Assembly (NCBI GenBank): GCA_030372995.1
Contig: JAUCPZ010000212.1
Location: 1 to 35,898 of the forward strand
DNA length: 35,898 nucleotides
From: Dehalococcoidia bacterium
GTDB lineage: Bacteria; Chloroflexota; Dehalococcoidia; UBA2247; RBG-13-53-26
Direction of reading: 5' to 3'
The notes beneath the pieces are model-generated. The model ran no database searches, had not been told where the DNA came from, and saw only the letters and a list, made by a program, of their open reading frames with translations. Of this stretch, positions 24,062 to 32,379 are shown in pieces. Both the position numbers and the translations under genes were made by a program. Each line of letters opens with the position of its first letter. The first letter of the stretch is position 1.

Positions 24062-24877
24062 TCAGGTCAGCAGATAGCCGCCGTCCACCACGATAACGTC
24101 TCCGGTTATGTAGTCAGCGGCTTCGCTGGCCAGGAAGAGAGCTACTCTGGCAACGTCATCCGGTTCCCCGAGGCGTCCTGCTGGGACCCGTGGATACACG
24201 GTAGCCTGCAGCAATTGATCGGCTGTCATCCCCGCAGGTTCGTAGAAACCCCGCAATTGCCTGTCCAAACCTGGAGTCCATATGACTCCGGGGGCAATGG
24301 CATTAACTGCAATCTTGTGCGGCGCCAGTTCGAGGGCCAGTGACTTGGTGAGCATGACCAGTCCTGCCTTGGAGGCGCTGTAGTGAGAATGCATCACCAC
24401 GGGGTGCAGGGCCTCCAGCGAGACCATGTTGATGATCTTTCCGCCGTTGCCAGCCTTGATCATATGCTGGGCGGCGGCCTGTGAGAAGACCAGAGCTCCT
24501 CTCAGGTTGATGCCCATTACGCTTTCCCAGACATCGTCAGTCAGATTCAGGACCGGCAGAGCCGGATAGATGCCTGCATTGTTCACCAGTATATCGAGGC
24601 GTCCCAGCCTCCCGGCTGCGGCTTCGCAGGCTCTGGCCGCATCCGCCCGGCTGCGCACGTCTGCAAAGATCGCCTGTGCTTTGCCGCCTTCAGCCTGCGC
24701 CGTTTTGCATGTCTCGAGGGCGCCCGCTTCGTCGACGTCGGCTATTGTCACGTCGGCGCCGGCTTGAGCCAGTCGAAGAGCGACCGCCTTTCCGATGCCT
24801 GACGCGCCGCCGGTCACGACCGCTGTTTTGCCGGAAAGGTCGAGCAACTTCTCAATGGTCTGGTGGTTCACTTTCAC
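24062..24877 (-). CDS. Short-chain dehydrogenase/reductase (SDR) 2
   Basis: A 271-residue classical SDR with TGGASGIG (22-29), NNAG (99-102), catalytic S153, Y166 and K170 (YSASK), and D47 in IADVD indicating NAD preference. It differs clearly from SDR 1 and is probably not a recent copy; the pair may act on different substrates or enantiomers. The start is GTG 24877, chosen because GGAGGAGG lies just before it; GTG 24871 and GTG 24895 are alternatives. It lies between the DUF3068 gene and SDR 1, all on the same strand. The 164 bases between it and the DUF3068 gene show no clear promoter. Confidence 0.87.
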   Translation of the reverse strand: MKVNHQTIEKLLDLSGKTAVVTGGASGIGKAVALRLAQAGADVTIADVDEAGALETCKTAQAEGGKAQAIFADVRSRADAARACEAAAGRLGRLDILVNNAGIYPALPVLNLTDDVWESVMGINLRGALVFSQAAAQHMIKAGNGGKIINMVSLEALHPVVMHSHYSASKAGLVMLTKSLALELAPHKIAVNAIAPGVIWTPGLDRQLRGFYEPAGMTADQLLQATVYPRVPAGRLGEPDDVARVALFLASEAADYITGDVIVVDGGYLLT

Positions 24878-25041
24878 GCGCCTCCTCCATTTCACCGAGT
24901 CTGCCCCATCATCTGCGGTCCAAATCGTGGTGCAGCTCCGATTATGGGACCAGTACGCTCTAGACAGTTAGTGGGAGCAGGGGTCGACCGTGCGCCCCCG
25001 TTGACGGCCTCAATGGGCCCCAGCATGACCGCCCTCACGGA

Positions 25042-25956
25042 CTAGGGACTGCTGTTTCCTTTGGAGTCGGGCCGTTCCAATGCCCGCGCTTTGCTGCGCG
25101 CCAGGAATATCCCAACCGCAAAGAGAACAATACCGCCGCCGATACACAGCCACGGCAAGACGTTCTTGGCAAAGACAATCTGTGACTTGGCGCTCTTGGC
25201 CTGGCTCACGAGGTCGGCTATGGTCTCATCAGTGAACTTCAGGTCATCCTCGTAGAAGGTCACGGTCTTGTAGGTGACGGGGTCCGTGATTGGGTACACC
25301 GGTATCTCGCCGCTTCTCTTGGTCGTGCTCTCAAAGTACACCGTCACGCCGGACACCGGCTCGACGTATTGCTTGATCGTCTGGTCAATCCTCATCTGCG
25401 GCGTGTCGGAGCCGGCTGGTATGATGAGCCCTTCGTCCGGTGTGGACATCTCGAAGATATACACATGCAGTCCCTCAAAGTCCGTTTCATCGACATACGC
25501 ACAATCCAGATTGGCTGGGTTTCCTTCGTTCCAGAAGGGATACACTTTGTCCTTGTCCACATTGAACGGGAAGCTGTAGTGACCGCCGTCAATTCCATCT
25601 CCGAGGTCATCGACATTCACGCGGGTTACCCGGTCAACTGCAAAGGAGTAGTTGCCACGAAGAGACGGTATTTCCTGGTCAGTAGCCGTGTTTGTGAAGG
25701 TGATGGTCTCATCAAGGTACAGTATGTCCTTGGTGGCCTCCCGCGCCACGTAGTGCCTGCTGTTGATTACATCGAGCGTCACGTACGCATCATGTTCAGC
25801 GTCGTACAACGTCACTGTCCCTTGCTGCAGCGTCTCTTGGTCGAGATTGGCGGGGATCCTGGCCAGACCGGGCCATAGCACCGTAATCCAGACAATGCCA
25901 AACGCCGCCAGGACGATCCCAACCACAGACAGTGCGATGCCAACCTTCTTTTTCAT
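25042..25956 (-). CDS. DUF3068 / PorA-family membrane-anchored protein
   Basis: A 304-residue protein with an N-terminal helix (about 7-29) and a C-terminal helix (about 268-288), enclosing a large, mostly beta-rich external domain. This layout and the repeated phrases (FTNT, YSFPFNVDKDKVYPFW, TVYFESTTKRSG) match DUF3068, a family named after a corynebacterial porin but mostly of unknown role. A GGAGGAAG site precedes the ATG. A 7-base inverted repeat (CAGACAG...CTGTCTG) lies in its leader. It separates the CoA-transferase from the dehydrogenases, so it might serve uptake or envelope passage of the substrate; that is inference. Confidence 0.82.
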   Translation of the reverse strand: MKKKVGIALSVVGIVLAAFGIVWITVLWPGLARIPANLDQETLQQGTVTLYDAEHDAYVTLDVINSRHYVAREATKDILYLDETITFTNTATDQEIPSLRGNYSFAVDRVTRVNVDDLGDGIDGGHYSFPFNVDKDKVYPFWNEGNPANLDCAYVDETDFEGLHVYIFEMSTPDEGLIIPAGSDTPQMRIDQTIKQYVEPVSGVTVYFESTTKRSGEIPVYPITDPVTYKTVTFYEDDLKFTDETIADLVSQAKSAKSQIVFAKNVLPWLCIGGGIVLFAVGIFLARSKARALERPDSKGNSSP

Positions 25957-26098
25957 GATCCTTCTTCCTCCCTCTGGTCAGACAGTCTCTCGGCGAGTTC
26001 GCTGTCTGTCGCCAGTCTCAATCTGCATGACCGGCAGAGTTGAGCCGAAAAACCACAAGAGACGTTCCAGCCGGCGCAGCTCGCCTTTATCTGTAGCC

Positions 26099-27520
26099 CT
26101 ACATGGATATCTCGCGGCAATCAGGGCTGACGGTCAGCGGGGCGTCGGTGTACTTTTGCACCTCCGCCGGCGTCCAGCCAGGCGCCACTTCTCTCAGCAG
26201 CAACCCCTCGTCCGTCACCTGGATAACTGCCAGATCGGTGACGATGAGCGAGACGCATCGGGGTGCAGTCAGCTTGTAGGTGCACTGCTTCAAAATCCTG
26301 GGCTCGCCGTCTTCCGTAACATGCTCCATGGCCGCGATCACCCGGGAGCCGCCTACTACGAGGTCCATAGCCCCGCCCACCCCGGGGGCGCCCATCTTCG
26401 GCGACCAGACATTGGCCAAGTCCCCCTTTTGCGAGACCTGGAACGCCCCCAGCACCACTGTGTTCAGGCGGCCGCCCCGTGCCATGGCGAAGGCCTCCAG
26501 GTTCGTGCAGCAGGAACTGCCGGGCTTGGTAGTAACGAACATGCCGGCGGCATCGGTCACGTAGGCGTCGAACTCCGCGTCTGTCTGCGGGGGATGCCCG
26601 TAGGCCATGAGGCCCATCTCGGAATGAAGGTTGACTCCGTCAGGCATGAACTGCGAAACCAGAATGGGCAGGCCGAAGCCGAGGTTGACCCACTGGCCTT
26701 CTCTAAGCTCTTTGGCCACTCTGAGGGCAGTCAGCTCTCTGGTAAGGCCTGGCTTCATGCCCGCCGGGCGCTTGATGCTTCCGCCCACCGTCACCCGCTT
26801 GGCCATTGCGGTCCGGAACTGAGTGGCGATGTCGCGCCGGTTGACCTCGGTCTTGATGACGCGGTCAACGTAGATGCCAGGTGTGACAACATGGTCGGGA
26901 TCTATGTCGCCAGTCTCCACGATCTCGTCCACCTCGGCTATCACTACTCTCGCGGCAGTAGCGAAGACTGGGTTGAAGTTCCGCATGGTGCGCCGGAAAA
27001 CCAGATTGCCCATCTTGTCGGCCTTGTAGGCTGGAATGAAGGCGAAGTCCGCCGTCAGGGCCTTTTCCAGGAGGTACTTCTTGCCATTGAAATACCGGAC
27101 TTCCTTTCCTTCCTCAATCATGGTGTCCACGCCTGTCGGGCTGTAGAACGCTGGGATTCCGGCCCCTCCTGCACGCAGGCGTTCGCACAGTACGCCCTGC
27201 GGCACCATCTCGTATTCCACCTCGCCTTGCCTGATCTGCTCTTCGATCAGGGTGGGCACTCCGGCTATCCCGCCGAACGAGCCTATCAGCTTCTTGATCT
27301 GCTTGTTGTCTGCCAGGGTGAGGGGATTGGTGGGGCCTATGCCCGGGAAGTTTAAGATGGCCGTCAGGTTCTTGACGCCCTTCTCTTTGAGCGCCCAGAT
27401 GAGAGTAGTGGGAGAGAAGTGGATCATCCCCGGGCCGCCGAAGATGATGCTGGCGCCGTCTTCGATGTCGAAGATCGCCTCCTTGGCGCTGGCGAATACC
27501 TTGTTCACACCCATTGTCAT
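26099..27520 (-). CDS. SCOT-type (family I) CoA-transferase, alpha-beta fusion
   Basis: A 473-residue enzyme in which the A part (about 1-245) and B part (about 255-470) of a family I CoA-transferase are joined, as in 3-oxoacid CoA-transferase and YdiF-like acetate CoA-transferases. It contains GGPGMIHFSP, VPQGVLCERLRAGGAGIPAF in the A half, and catalytic glutamate E301 in HSEMG in the B half. It moves CoA from a donor such as succinyl-CoA or acetyl-CoA to a carboxylic acid, here probably a beta-keto acid made by the carboxylase. The ATG at 27520 has GGAG eight bases before it. It follows the mini-gamma gene after 114 bases that hold a long hairpin. Confidence 0.92.
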   Translation of the reverse strand: MTMGVNKVFASAKEAIFDIEDGASIIFGGPGMIHFSPTTLIWALKEKGVKNLTAILNFPGIGPTNPLTLADNKQIKKLIGSFGGIAGVPTLIEEQIRQGEVEYEMVPQGVLCERLRAGGAGIPAFYSPTGVDTMIEEGKEVRYFNGKKYLLEKALTADFAFIPAYKADKMGNLVFRRTMRNFNPVFATAARVVIAEVDEIVETGDIDPDHVVTPGIYVDRVIKTEVNRRDIATQFRTAMAKRVTVGGSIKRPAGMKPGLTRELTALRVAKELREGQWVNLGFGLPILVSQFMPDGVNLHSEMGLMAYGHPPQTDAEFDAYVTDAAGMFVTTKPGSSCCTNLEAFAMARGGRLNTVVLGAFQVSQKGDLANVWSPKMGAPGVGGAMDLVVGGSRVIAAMEHVTEDGEPRILKQCTYKLTAPRCVSLIVTDLAVIQVTDEGLLLREVAPGWTPAEVQKYTDAPLTVSPDCREISM

Positions 27521-27569
27521 AGTCCTTTCTCCACTGATCTACCGGGAAGCGCTGGCTAGGACAGGTTGG

Positions 27570-27624
27570 AGATGGAGCACCTCCGGGGAGTGGACCATGT
27601 TATTCCGGGGAAGGTGCTCCATCT
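27570..27624. repeat. Long inverted repeat between mini-gamma and CoA-transferase genes
   Basis: AGATGGAGCACCT (27570-27582) pairs perfectly with AGGTGCTCCATCT (27612-27624): a 13-base stem with a 29-base loop, inside which CCGG words can pair further. It lies ten bases after the mini-gamma stop and 50 bases before the CoA-transferase start. No U-tract follows, so it may protect or process the mRNA and set different levels of the two parts, or may be a mobile repeat. Confidence 0.65.
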
Positions 27625-27634
27625 TGGGGGGCCT

Positions 27635-27925
27635 CTACTTGCCGGGTGGTGGGATGGCGATCTGTATGTCCCACATCGGCGGAGCGTCCGGCTCCGTTAC
27701 CTCCACATCCAGCATGGTGTAGCAGCCGGGGCAGTAGTACTCGTGGTAGATCACGTTGGAGGCTTCTCTTGGAGGACGAACGCCGAAGACCTCATCCGGA
27801 TACTTGTCCACCCGCGGCGCGTGCAGTTTGTAGTTCTCAGAGCCATGGCAAAACTCGTGGCCGCACTTCCGGCACTTTATCTTGTGAGTCTTGTCATCCA
27901 AATCCAGATAATAGTGAATCCTCAT
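27635..27925 (-). CDS. Short acetone-carboxylase-gamma-like zinc protein (module 2)
   Basis: A 96-residue protein related to the C-terminal half of acetone carboxylase gamma. It has two zinc-binding pairs, C18-x-x-C21 (CRKCGHEF) and C65-x-x-C68 (YCPGC), with the shared NYKLHA and HEYYCPGC phrases. Compared with the 182-residue gamma of module 1 it lacks about the first 60 residues and the C-terminal tail. The ATG at 27925 has GGGGAGG before it and overlaps the stop of the HyuB gene (ATGA), so the two are translationally coupled. It is probably an authentic subunit, since its frame is intact and its position is conserved relative to module 1. Confidence 0.88.
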   Translation of the reverse strand: MRIHYYLDLDDKTHKIKCRKCGHEFCHGSENYKLHAPRVDKYPDEVFGVRPPREASNVIYHEYYCPGCYTMLDVEVTEPDAPPMWDIQIAIPPPGK

Positions 27926-29934
27926 TTCTTGCCTCCCCAAATGACTCCTCTTCGCTTTCTTTCGGCCCTTATGTCGTCTCTGACCTTCTCAGTGGCTTTG
28001 ATGTCGATTTCCCTGGTCTTTGGATCAACCACTACTCCGAACACGCTGCGGGCGAACTCGATTGAGAAGATCCGGTTCTCAATGTCTGCCAGCACCCGTT
28101 CTGGTTCCCGGTCCAGCGGGTCGCCGATGCCCTTGGCCCCGCCAAACCCTCCGGCCGCCACATCCTTGTCGGTGGCCATGAACGTGACTGGTTTCGGGGC
28201 AATCACTGTCTCGACCGATCCGCCCGACTGCTTGGCCAAGTCCTCGAGCTCTTTCACAGTCTGAGGTATTTGGCCCTTCTTCCAAATGTCGGCGAGGTTC
28301 AAGCTCTTGGCCAGCGTGCCATGGTAACTCAGCGCTGGCGGATAGGCGCCGCTCATTGACTGAGTGGGGTCAACAGTCGCTCCCATCGCCGTCCAGCCCA
28401 CCATAACGAAGGGTGAGTTATGGGGTGTAATCGCATAGGTCACGCTGGCTCCACCCCTCCACCTGCCCGCACCGGCGTTATCCGTGCCCTCTCTCCTCCA
28501 CAGGTATAAGAACGGCGATTGGAGTTCCGTCATCTCCACGTCTGATATCGACGATTCCACAGTCATCATGGCTCCGCCCGTATCGCAGCCGTCCCCCCTC
28601 CCCTGGTCGATTCCGGCTCCGGTTCCTGCGGCCCATGGTTCGCTGAAGAGGGAACCTGAGGGATAGCCGAACTGGGTCAGGCCGCCCCAGAACATGGGTG
28701 TTACACAGTTCCGCTGCCATGGCGCATTGATGTCCTGCCAGTACTTGGGGTTGGTGTAGAGCATGTTGCCGATGCATCCCGTCACGGCTTCGGTGACAGG
28801 GAAAGCCGCACACAAGCTGACGGGAGTCATGTATGGCGCATTCAGGCAGCAGTTCTGAGGTATGTAGGTCTTGATAGGTTTGATGTAACCCCAGTTGCCC
28901 GGTGTCTCCCAGAAGAGCTGGCTGGCTATGGCTACGTAAATCAGGCCGAACGCGCCGTTGATGTAGCAGTTATAGTAGTTGGGATTTGGCCCTGATGCCT
29001 CGAAGTCCAGAATCAGCTCATCGTCCTTCTTGGTCATCTCCAGGCTGATCTTGATCAGCCTGGGCTTTGGCTCGCCAACCTCAAGTTCCAGGTAGGAGAC
29101 CATCCGCCACGTGCCGTCGGCCAGGCTTCTCAACTTGGCTCTGGCCATTTCCTCACCGTAGTCAATGTTCTGCTCCACACAGGCCTTCACCTTTTCCACG
29201 CCATACCGCTTGATGAGGGCCATGAATCTCTCCTTGGCCACGTTCAGGCCGGCGATTCTCGCTCTGAGGTCGAGAATGTAGTAAGCCGGATCTCTGGTTG
29301 ACCGGAGCAGGCAGTTGATGGCGGCGCGGTTGATCTGGCCTCTCTCCTGCACCTTGATTCCCTGTACCCGGTAGCCCTCATCGAGTAAGGACTTGGCACC
29401 GGCTGGCATGCCCCCCGGCTCTATGGCCCCGGTCTCCGAAGTGTGAGTCAGTGAACCGAGCCATGCTATCAACTCTCCGTCGTGGAAGATCGGCGTACCT
29501 GTCCACTGGTCGCAGGCATGATAGCCGCCGACCGACGGCTCGTTCAGCATGAATATGTCGCCGTCGTATATGCCGGGTGCCTGTCCCTGGACATCGAGGA
29601 CTTCCCTGATATTGCCCTGGGTTCCGGCGGTGTGCAGTAAGAGGCCGCATGCCAGCGATGAGGTCAGGCCGTGGGGATCGTAGATGGCGAACAGCGCCTC
29701 ACCTCCCTCGGCCACCACCGGCGAACCCGAAACGCGCAGTATTGCCTGGCGGGCTTCGTTGGCGATGGAGTTCATGCGGTAGGAAAGGATCTCGAAGTCG
29801 ACGGGTGACAGCTTCTTGTAGCTGGTCACCTCCTCGCGGCTGGGAAGCCACCCTCCGCCGATGAAGGTCCTCTTGCCTTCCAGTGGAATCTCATACTGGT
29901 ACAGTACTTTCTGTGCCTGTGCGGTTGTCGTCAT
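27922..29934 (-). CDS. HyuB-family ketone carboxylase alpha-like subunit (module 2)
   Basis: A 670-residue HyuB/hydantoinase-B family protein. The presumed metal site is complete: H139 and D142 (GYHACD) and H164, 22 residues later (THTSETG), the same spacing as I recall for the Mn2+ site of Xanthobacter acetone carboxylase. It is 61 residues shorter than the module-1 alpha subunit and has its own N-terminal extension (about 1-45). It may be closer to acetophenone-carboxylase or hydantoinase types than to true acetone carboxylase. It starts 29 bases after the HyuA gene and overlaps the mini-gamma gene by four bases. The actual ketone cannot be told from sequence. Confidence 0.9.
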   Translation of the reverse strand: MTTTAQAQKVLYQYEIPLEGKRTFIGGGWLPSREEVTSYKKLSPVDFEILSYRMNSIANEARQAILRVSGSPVVAEGGEALFAIYDPHGLTSSLACGLLLHTAGTQGNIREVLDVQGQAPGIYDGDIFMLNEPSVGGYHACDQWTGTPIFHDGELIAWLGSLTHTSETGAIEPGGMPAGAKSLLDEGYRVQGIKVQERGQINRAAINCLLRSTRDPAYYILDLRARIAGLNVAKERFMALIKRYGVEKVKACVEQNIDYGEEMARAKLRSLADGTWRMVSYLELEVGEPKPRLIKISLEMTKKDDELILDFEASGPNPNYYNCYINGAFGLIYVAIASQLFWETPGNWGYIKPIKTYIPQNCCLNAPYMTPVSLCAAFPVTEAVTGCIGNMLYTNPKYWQDINAPWQRNCVTPMFWGGLTQFGYPSGSLFSEPWAAGTGAGIDQGRGDGCDTGGAMMTVESSISDVEMTELQSPFLYLWRREGTDNAGAGRWRGGASVTYAITPHNSPFVMVGWTAMGATVDPTQSMSGAYPPALSYHGTLAKSLNLADIWKKGQIPQTVKELEDLAKQSGGSVETVIAPKPVTFMATDKDVAAGGFGGAKGIGDPLDREPERVLADIENRIFSIEFARSVFGVVVDPKTREIDIKATEKVRDDIRAERKRRGVIWGGKK

Positions 29935-29963
29935 TTCTTATCCTCCCACGGTTGTGTCCGCAT

Positions 29964-32078
29964 TCATCTGCTCCCGCCGGCGTGTATGACAAAGAAACCG
30001 TACTCATCGATCTTCAGCTCGCTGTCGTGGGGCACCATGATGGTTGTCGTGGCCAACTCGGCCAGCGCCGGCCCAGCCACCACATTGCCCGGCTCCAGCT
30101 TGTCACCGTCATATATCGGGGTGGCCTGATAGGCCTTCTTCTCGCTCCAGTAGACATCCCGGATGCCCTTGCGGGCGTGGTCGGTCTTGGGTGAACCCAG
30201 AGGCCTCTTGATCAGGCTTGGCCTGGCCAAGGGCACGGAGGCGGTAACGTGGATGGCCATGATCTCCATGCCGGCCTCTACGAACGCCGCCCCTTCCCCG
30301 TACACGCTGCGGTAGAACTCCACGAAGTCGTGGCCGATCTTTTCGATGTCCTTCTCGTCATATGTCTTGCGCTCGATGGGTATCCTCTCCACATTCACCT
30401 GCCGTCCGAACTTCATGCTGATTTCCCTGTGCAGAATGACCTGGCTGCTGTCAAAACCGATGCGTGTCATCTCCTCTATGGCGTCGTGCTCAAGCTGGTC
30501 GCACACTGCGTTGATCTTCTGCGGGTCAGCGGGCATGGTGAAGAAGGTAGATCGATCGAATATCCTCGACACGTCGGCGGAAGCTAGGCCAAATGCGGAG
30601 AAAGCAGCGGAAGTGGGGAACATGTATATGGACTTGAAACCCAGTCGCCTACCGTAGGTGGCACCGTGAGTTGGCCCTCCGCCGCCGAAGCAGAACACTG
30701 AGAAGTCTCTGGGATCGTAGCCGGTCCGGGTGACCATGAGGCGCAGCAGGTCAATCATGTGCTCGTTCTGGATGTCCCATATCGCGGCGGCTGTCTCGGT
30801 TACCCCCATGCCAGCTCTCTCCCCCAGCATCTTCATGGACTTGACCGCGGCGTCCTTGTTCAGCTTCTTGCGGCCCCCGAGGTAGAAGTCAGGATCGTAT
30901 ATGCCTAGGGTCACTGCGGCGTCAGTTACCGTCGGGCTCTTACCCTCCTTCATGTAGCAGACTGGCCCCGGGTCAGCTCCCGCACTGGCCGGGCCGACCT
31001 TCAATGCCCCGCCCTCGTCTATCCAAGCAATGGTGCCGCCTCCAGCCCCGATGCTGGTCACGTCGATCATGGGTATGTTGACCCTGAAACGCATGATGGG
31101 CTTCTCCCGTGCATAGACATGACGGCCCTCGGCGATGATGCTGACATCGAAGCTGGTGCCTCCGACATCGGTCGTGACCACATTGGACAGCCCCAACAGG
31201 TCGGTGGCCACCTTGCGGCTGCCGATCACACCTCCTACGGGCCCCGAATTGATGGTGCCGATGGGCATCATGTCCTTGTACGGCATGACGCCACCCCACA
31301 CCTGGGCGGTCAGCAACTCCTTCTTCAGCCCCTCGCCCCTGAGCACTCTGTCGAGGTGCTGGTACCACCTGACCATGATGGGACCGATGTAGCAGTCGAT
31401 CGCGGCGGTGTTGAATCGCCCGTATTCTCTGATGAGCGGAGCCACTTTGTGGGACATGTCGACGTAGACGTTGGGGGCGATCCTGGTGACGATTTCGTGG
31501 GCCTCCAGCTCGTGCTTAGGGAACAGGTGTGACCAGAGGAAACAGATGGCGATCGACTCCACGCCCTCGGCCAGCAGTTCCTCGGTTGCCTTCACAACTT
31601 CATCGCGGTTCAGCGCCACAACCTCATTGCCGAAGGAGTCGAACCTCTCGGCCACTCCCTTAATGAGGCGTTTGGGGCATATGGGCACCGGCTTCTTGAC
31701 CAGGGCAGCATGGCGGGTCTCCTCCGGGCTGAGGCCATCGATGCGGCCGATGGCCCTCATGATGTGGGTGGTGTCCTCGAACCCCTTGGTGGTAATCATG
31801 CCCGTCTTCACGCCGTTGCGGTTGATAAGGATGTTCGTCCCCACGGTGGTTCCCTGTACGAAGCTAACCGTGCAATCGAGAAGCTCCTTCAGGCTCAGGC
31901 CGAGCTTCTGGCCAGCGTCCGTGATGGCATTCAGCACACCTTCCTCGAATTTCCCCGGTGTGCTCTCGGCTTTGCCTATGACGACGTTGCCATGCTTGTC
32001 AATGACGATGACGTCGGTGAACGTGCCTCCGGTGTCGACCCCAATGTGATAGCTCCTGCCGTCTTGCTTGTGTTTCAC
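29964..32078 (-). CDS. HyuA-family ATP-dependent carboxylase beta-like subunit (module 2)
   Basis: A 704-residue HyuA/oxoprolinase-type ATPase subunit. The phosphate loop is VDTGGTFTDV (14-23), the ordinary HyuA form, unlike the DAGGTMTD of module 1. TTDVGGTSFDVS, SAGADPGPVCY and CFGGGGPTH are the further nucleotide-binding stretches. Together with the HyuB and mini-gamma genes it should form an ATP-dependent carboxylase or an amide-ring hydrolase; the gamma-like gene and CoA-transferase favour carboxylation. The start is GTG 32078 with AAGGAGG eight bases upstream. It follows the response regulator gene by about 300 bases on the same strand. Confidence 0.9.
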   Translation of the reverse strand: MKHKQDGRSYHIGVDTGGTFTDVIVIDKHGNVVIGKAESTPGKFEEGVLNAITDAGQKLGLSLKELLDCTVSFVQGTTVGTNILINRNGVKTGMITTKGFEDTTHIMRAIGRIDGLSPEETRHAALVKKPVPICPKRLIKGVAERFDSFGNEVVALNRDEVVKATEELLAEGVESIAICFLWSHLFPKHELEAHEIVTRIAPNVYVDMSHKVAPLIREYGRFNTAAIDCYIGPIMVRWYQHLDRVLRGEGLKKELLTAQVWGGVMPYKDMMPIGTINSGPVGGVIGSRKVATDLLGLSNVVTTDVGGTSFDVSIIAEGRHVYAREKPIMRFRVNIPMIDVTSIGAGGGTIAWIDEGGALKVGPASAGADPGPVCYMKEGKSPTVTDAAVTLGIYDPDFYLGGRKKLNKDAAVKSMKMLGERAGMGVTETAAAIWDIQNEHMIDLLRLMVTRTGYDPRDFSVFCFGGGGPTHGATYGRRLGFKSIYMFPTSAAFSAFGLASADVSRIFDRSTFFTMPADPQKINAVCDQLEHDAIEEMTRIGFDSSQVILHREISMKFGRQVNVERIPIERKTYDEKDIEKIGHDFVEFYRSVYGEGAAFVEAGMEIMAIHVTASVPLARPSLIKRPLGSPKTDHARKGIRDVYWSEKKAYQATPIYDGDKLEPGNVVAGPALAELATTTIMVPHDSELKIDEYGFFVIHAGGSR

Positions 32079-32187
32079 CGCTCTGCCTCCTTACGGTTGG
32101 ACATTCTCTCTGACGTGGGACTTGCAGGTCCATGCCACCGGTCAGGCCGCTGGGGGTGTGACAGGTGCAGGTGGGCAGTGTGACTCC

Positions 32188-32248
32188 AGCATATTTGAGG
32201 GCCCCCCGTCGATCCGGCCGAGCTTGCAGTCCTTGGCATCAATATGCT
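32188..32248. repeat. Spaced inverted repeat upstream of the module-2 carboxylase
   Basis: AGCATATTTGA (32188-32198) and TCAATATGCT (32239-32248) are inverted copies apart from one extra T, separated by 40 bases. They lie 110-170 bases before the HyuA start. They could be two half-sites for a regulator or a weak hairpin. I could not identify a convincing promoter in 32079-32379. Confidence 0.35.
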
Positions 32249-32279
32249 ACGGAGGAGCATCGGTGACCATGCTGCGGTT

Positions 32280-32333
32280 GGGGTAATTCGCGTACAATGG
32301 GGTGGGTAATTTTCGGCTACCCTGGGGTGGGTA
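32280..32333. repeat. Tandem GGGGTGGGTA repeats, possible remnant of an IS21-type end
   Basis: GGGGTGGGTA occurs at 32299-32308 and again at 32324-32333, exactly 25 bases apart, with a partial copy GGGGTAATT at 32280. Multiple short repeats of this flavour are typical of IS21-family element ends, but no istA or istB gene is present. A solo end or an unrelated regulator array would look the same. Confidence 0.4.
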
Positions 32334-32379
32334 GATGAGGTCAGACCCGTGTGTGGGGCACCGGTGGCCGCAGGGGAGA

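Noticed and set aside
19434..26010. The 11-base word CGCTGTCTGTC found both upstream of acxA (19434-19444) and of the DUF3068 gene (26000-26010)
   Set aside because: Some pair of identical 11-base words is expected by chance in 36 kb, and the surrounding bases do not match.
25763..27355. A 530-codon plus-strand frame opposite the CoA-transferase
   Set aside because: The minus-strand protein has full family motifs, including the catalytic glutamate; the opposite frame has none.
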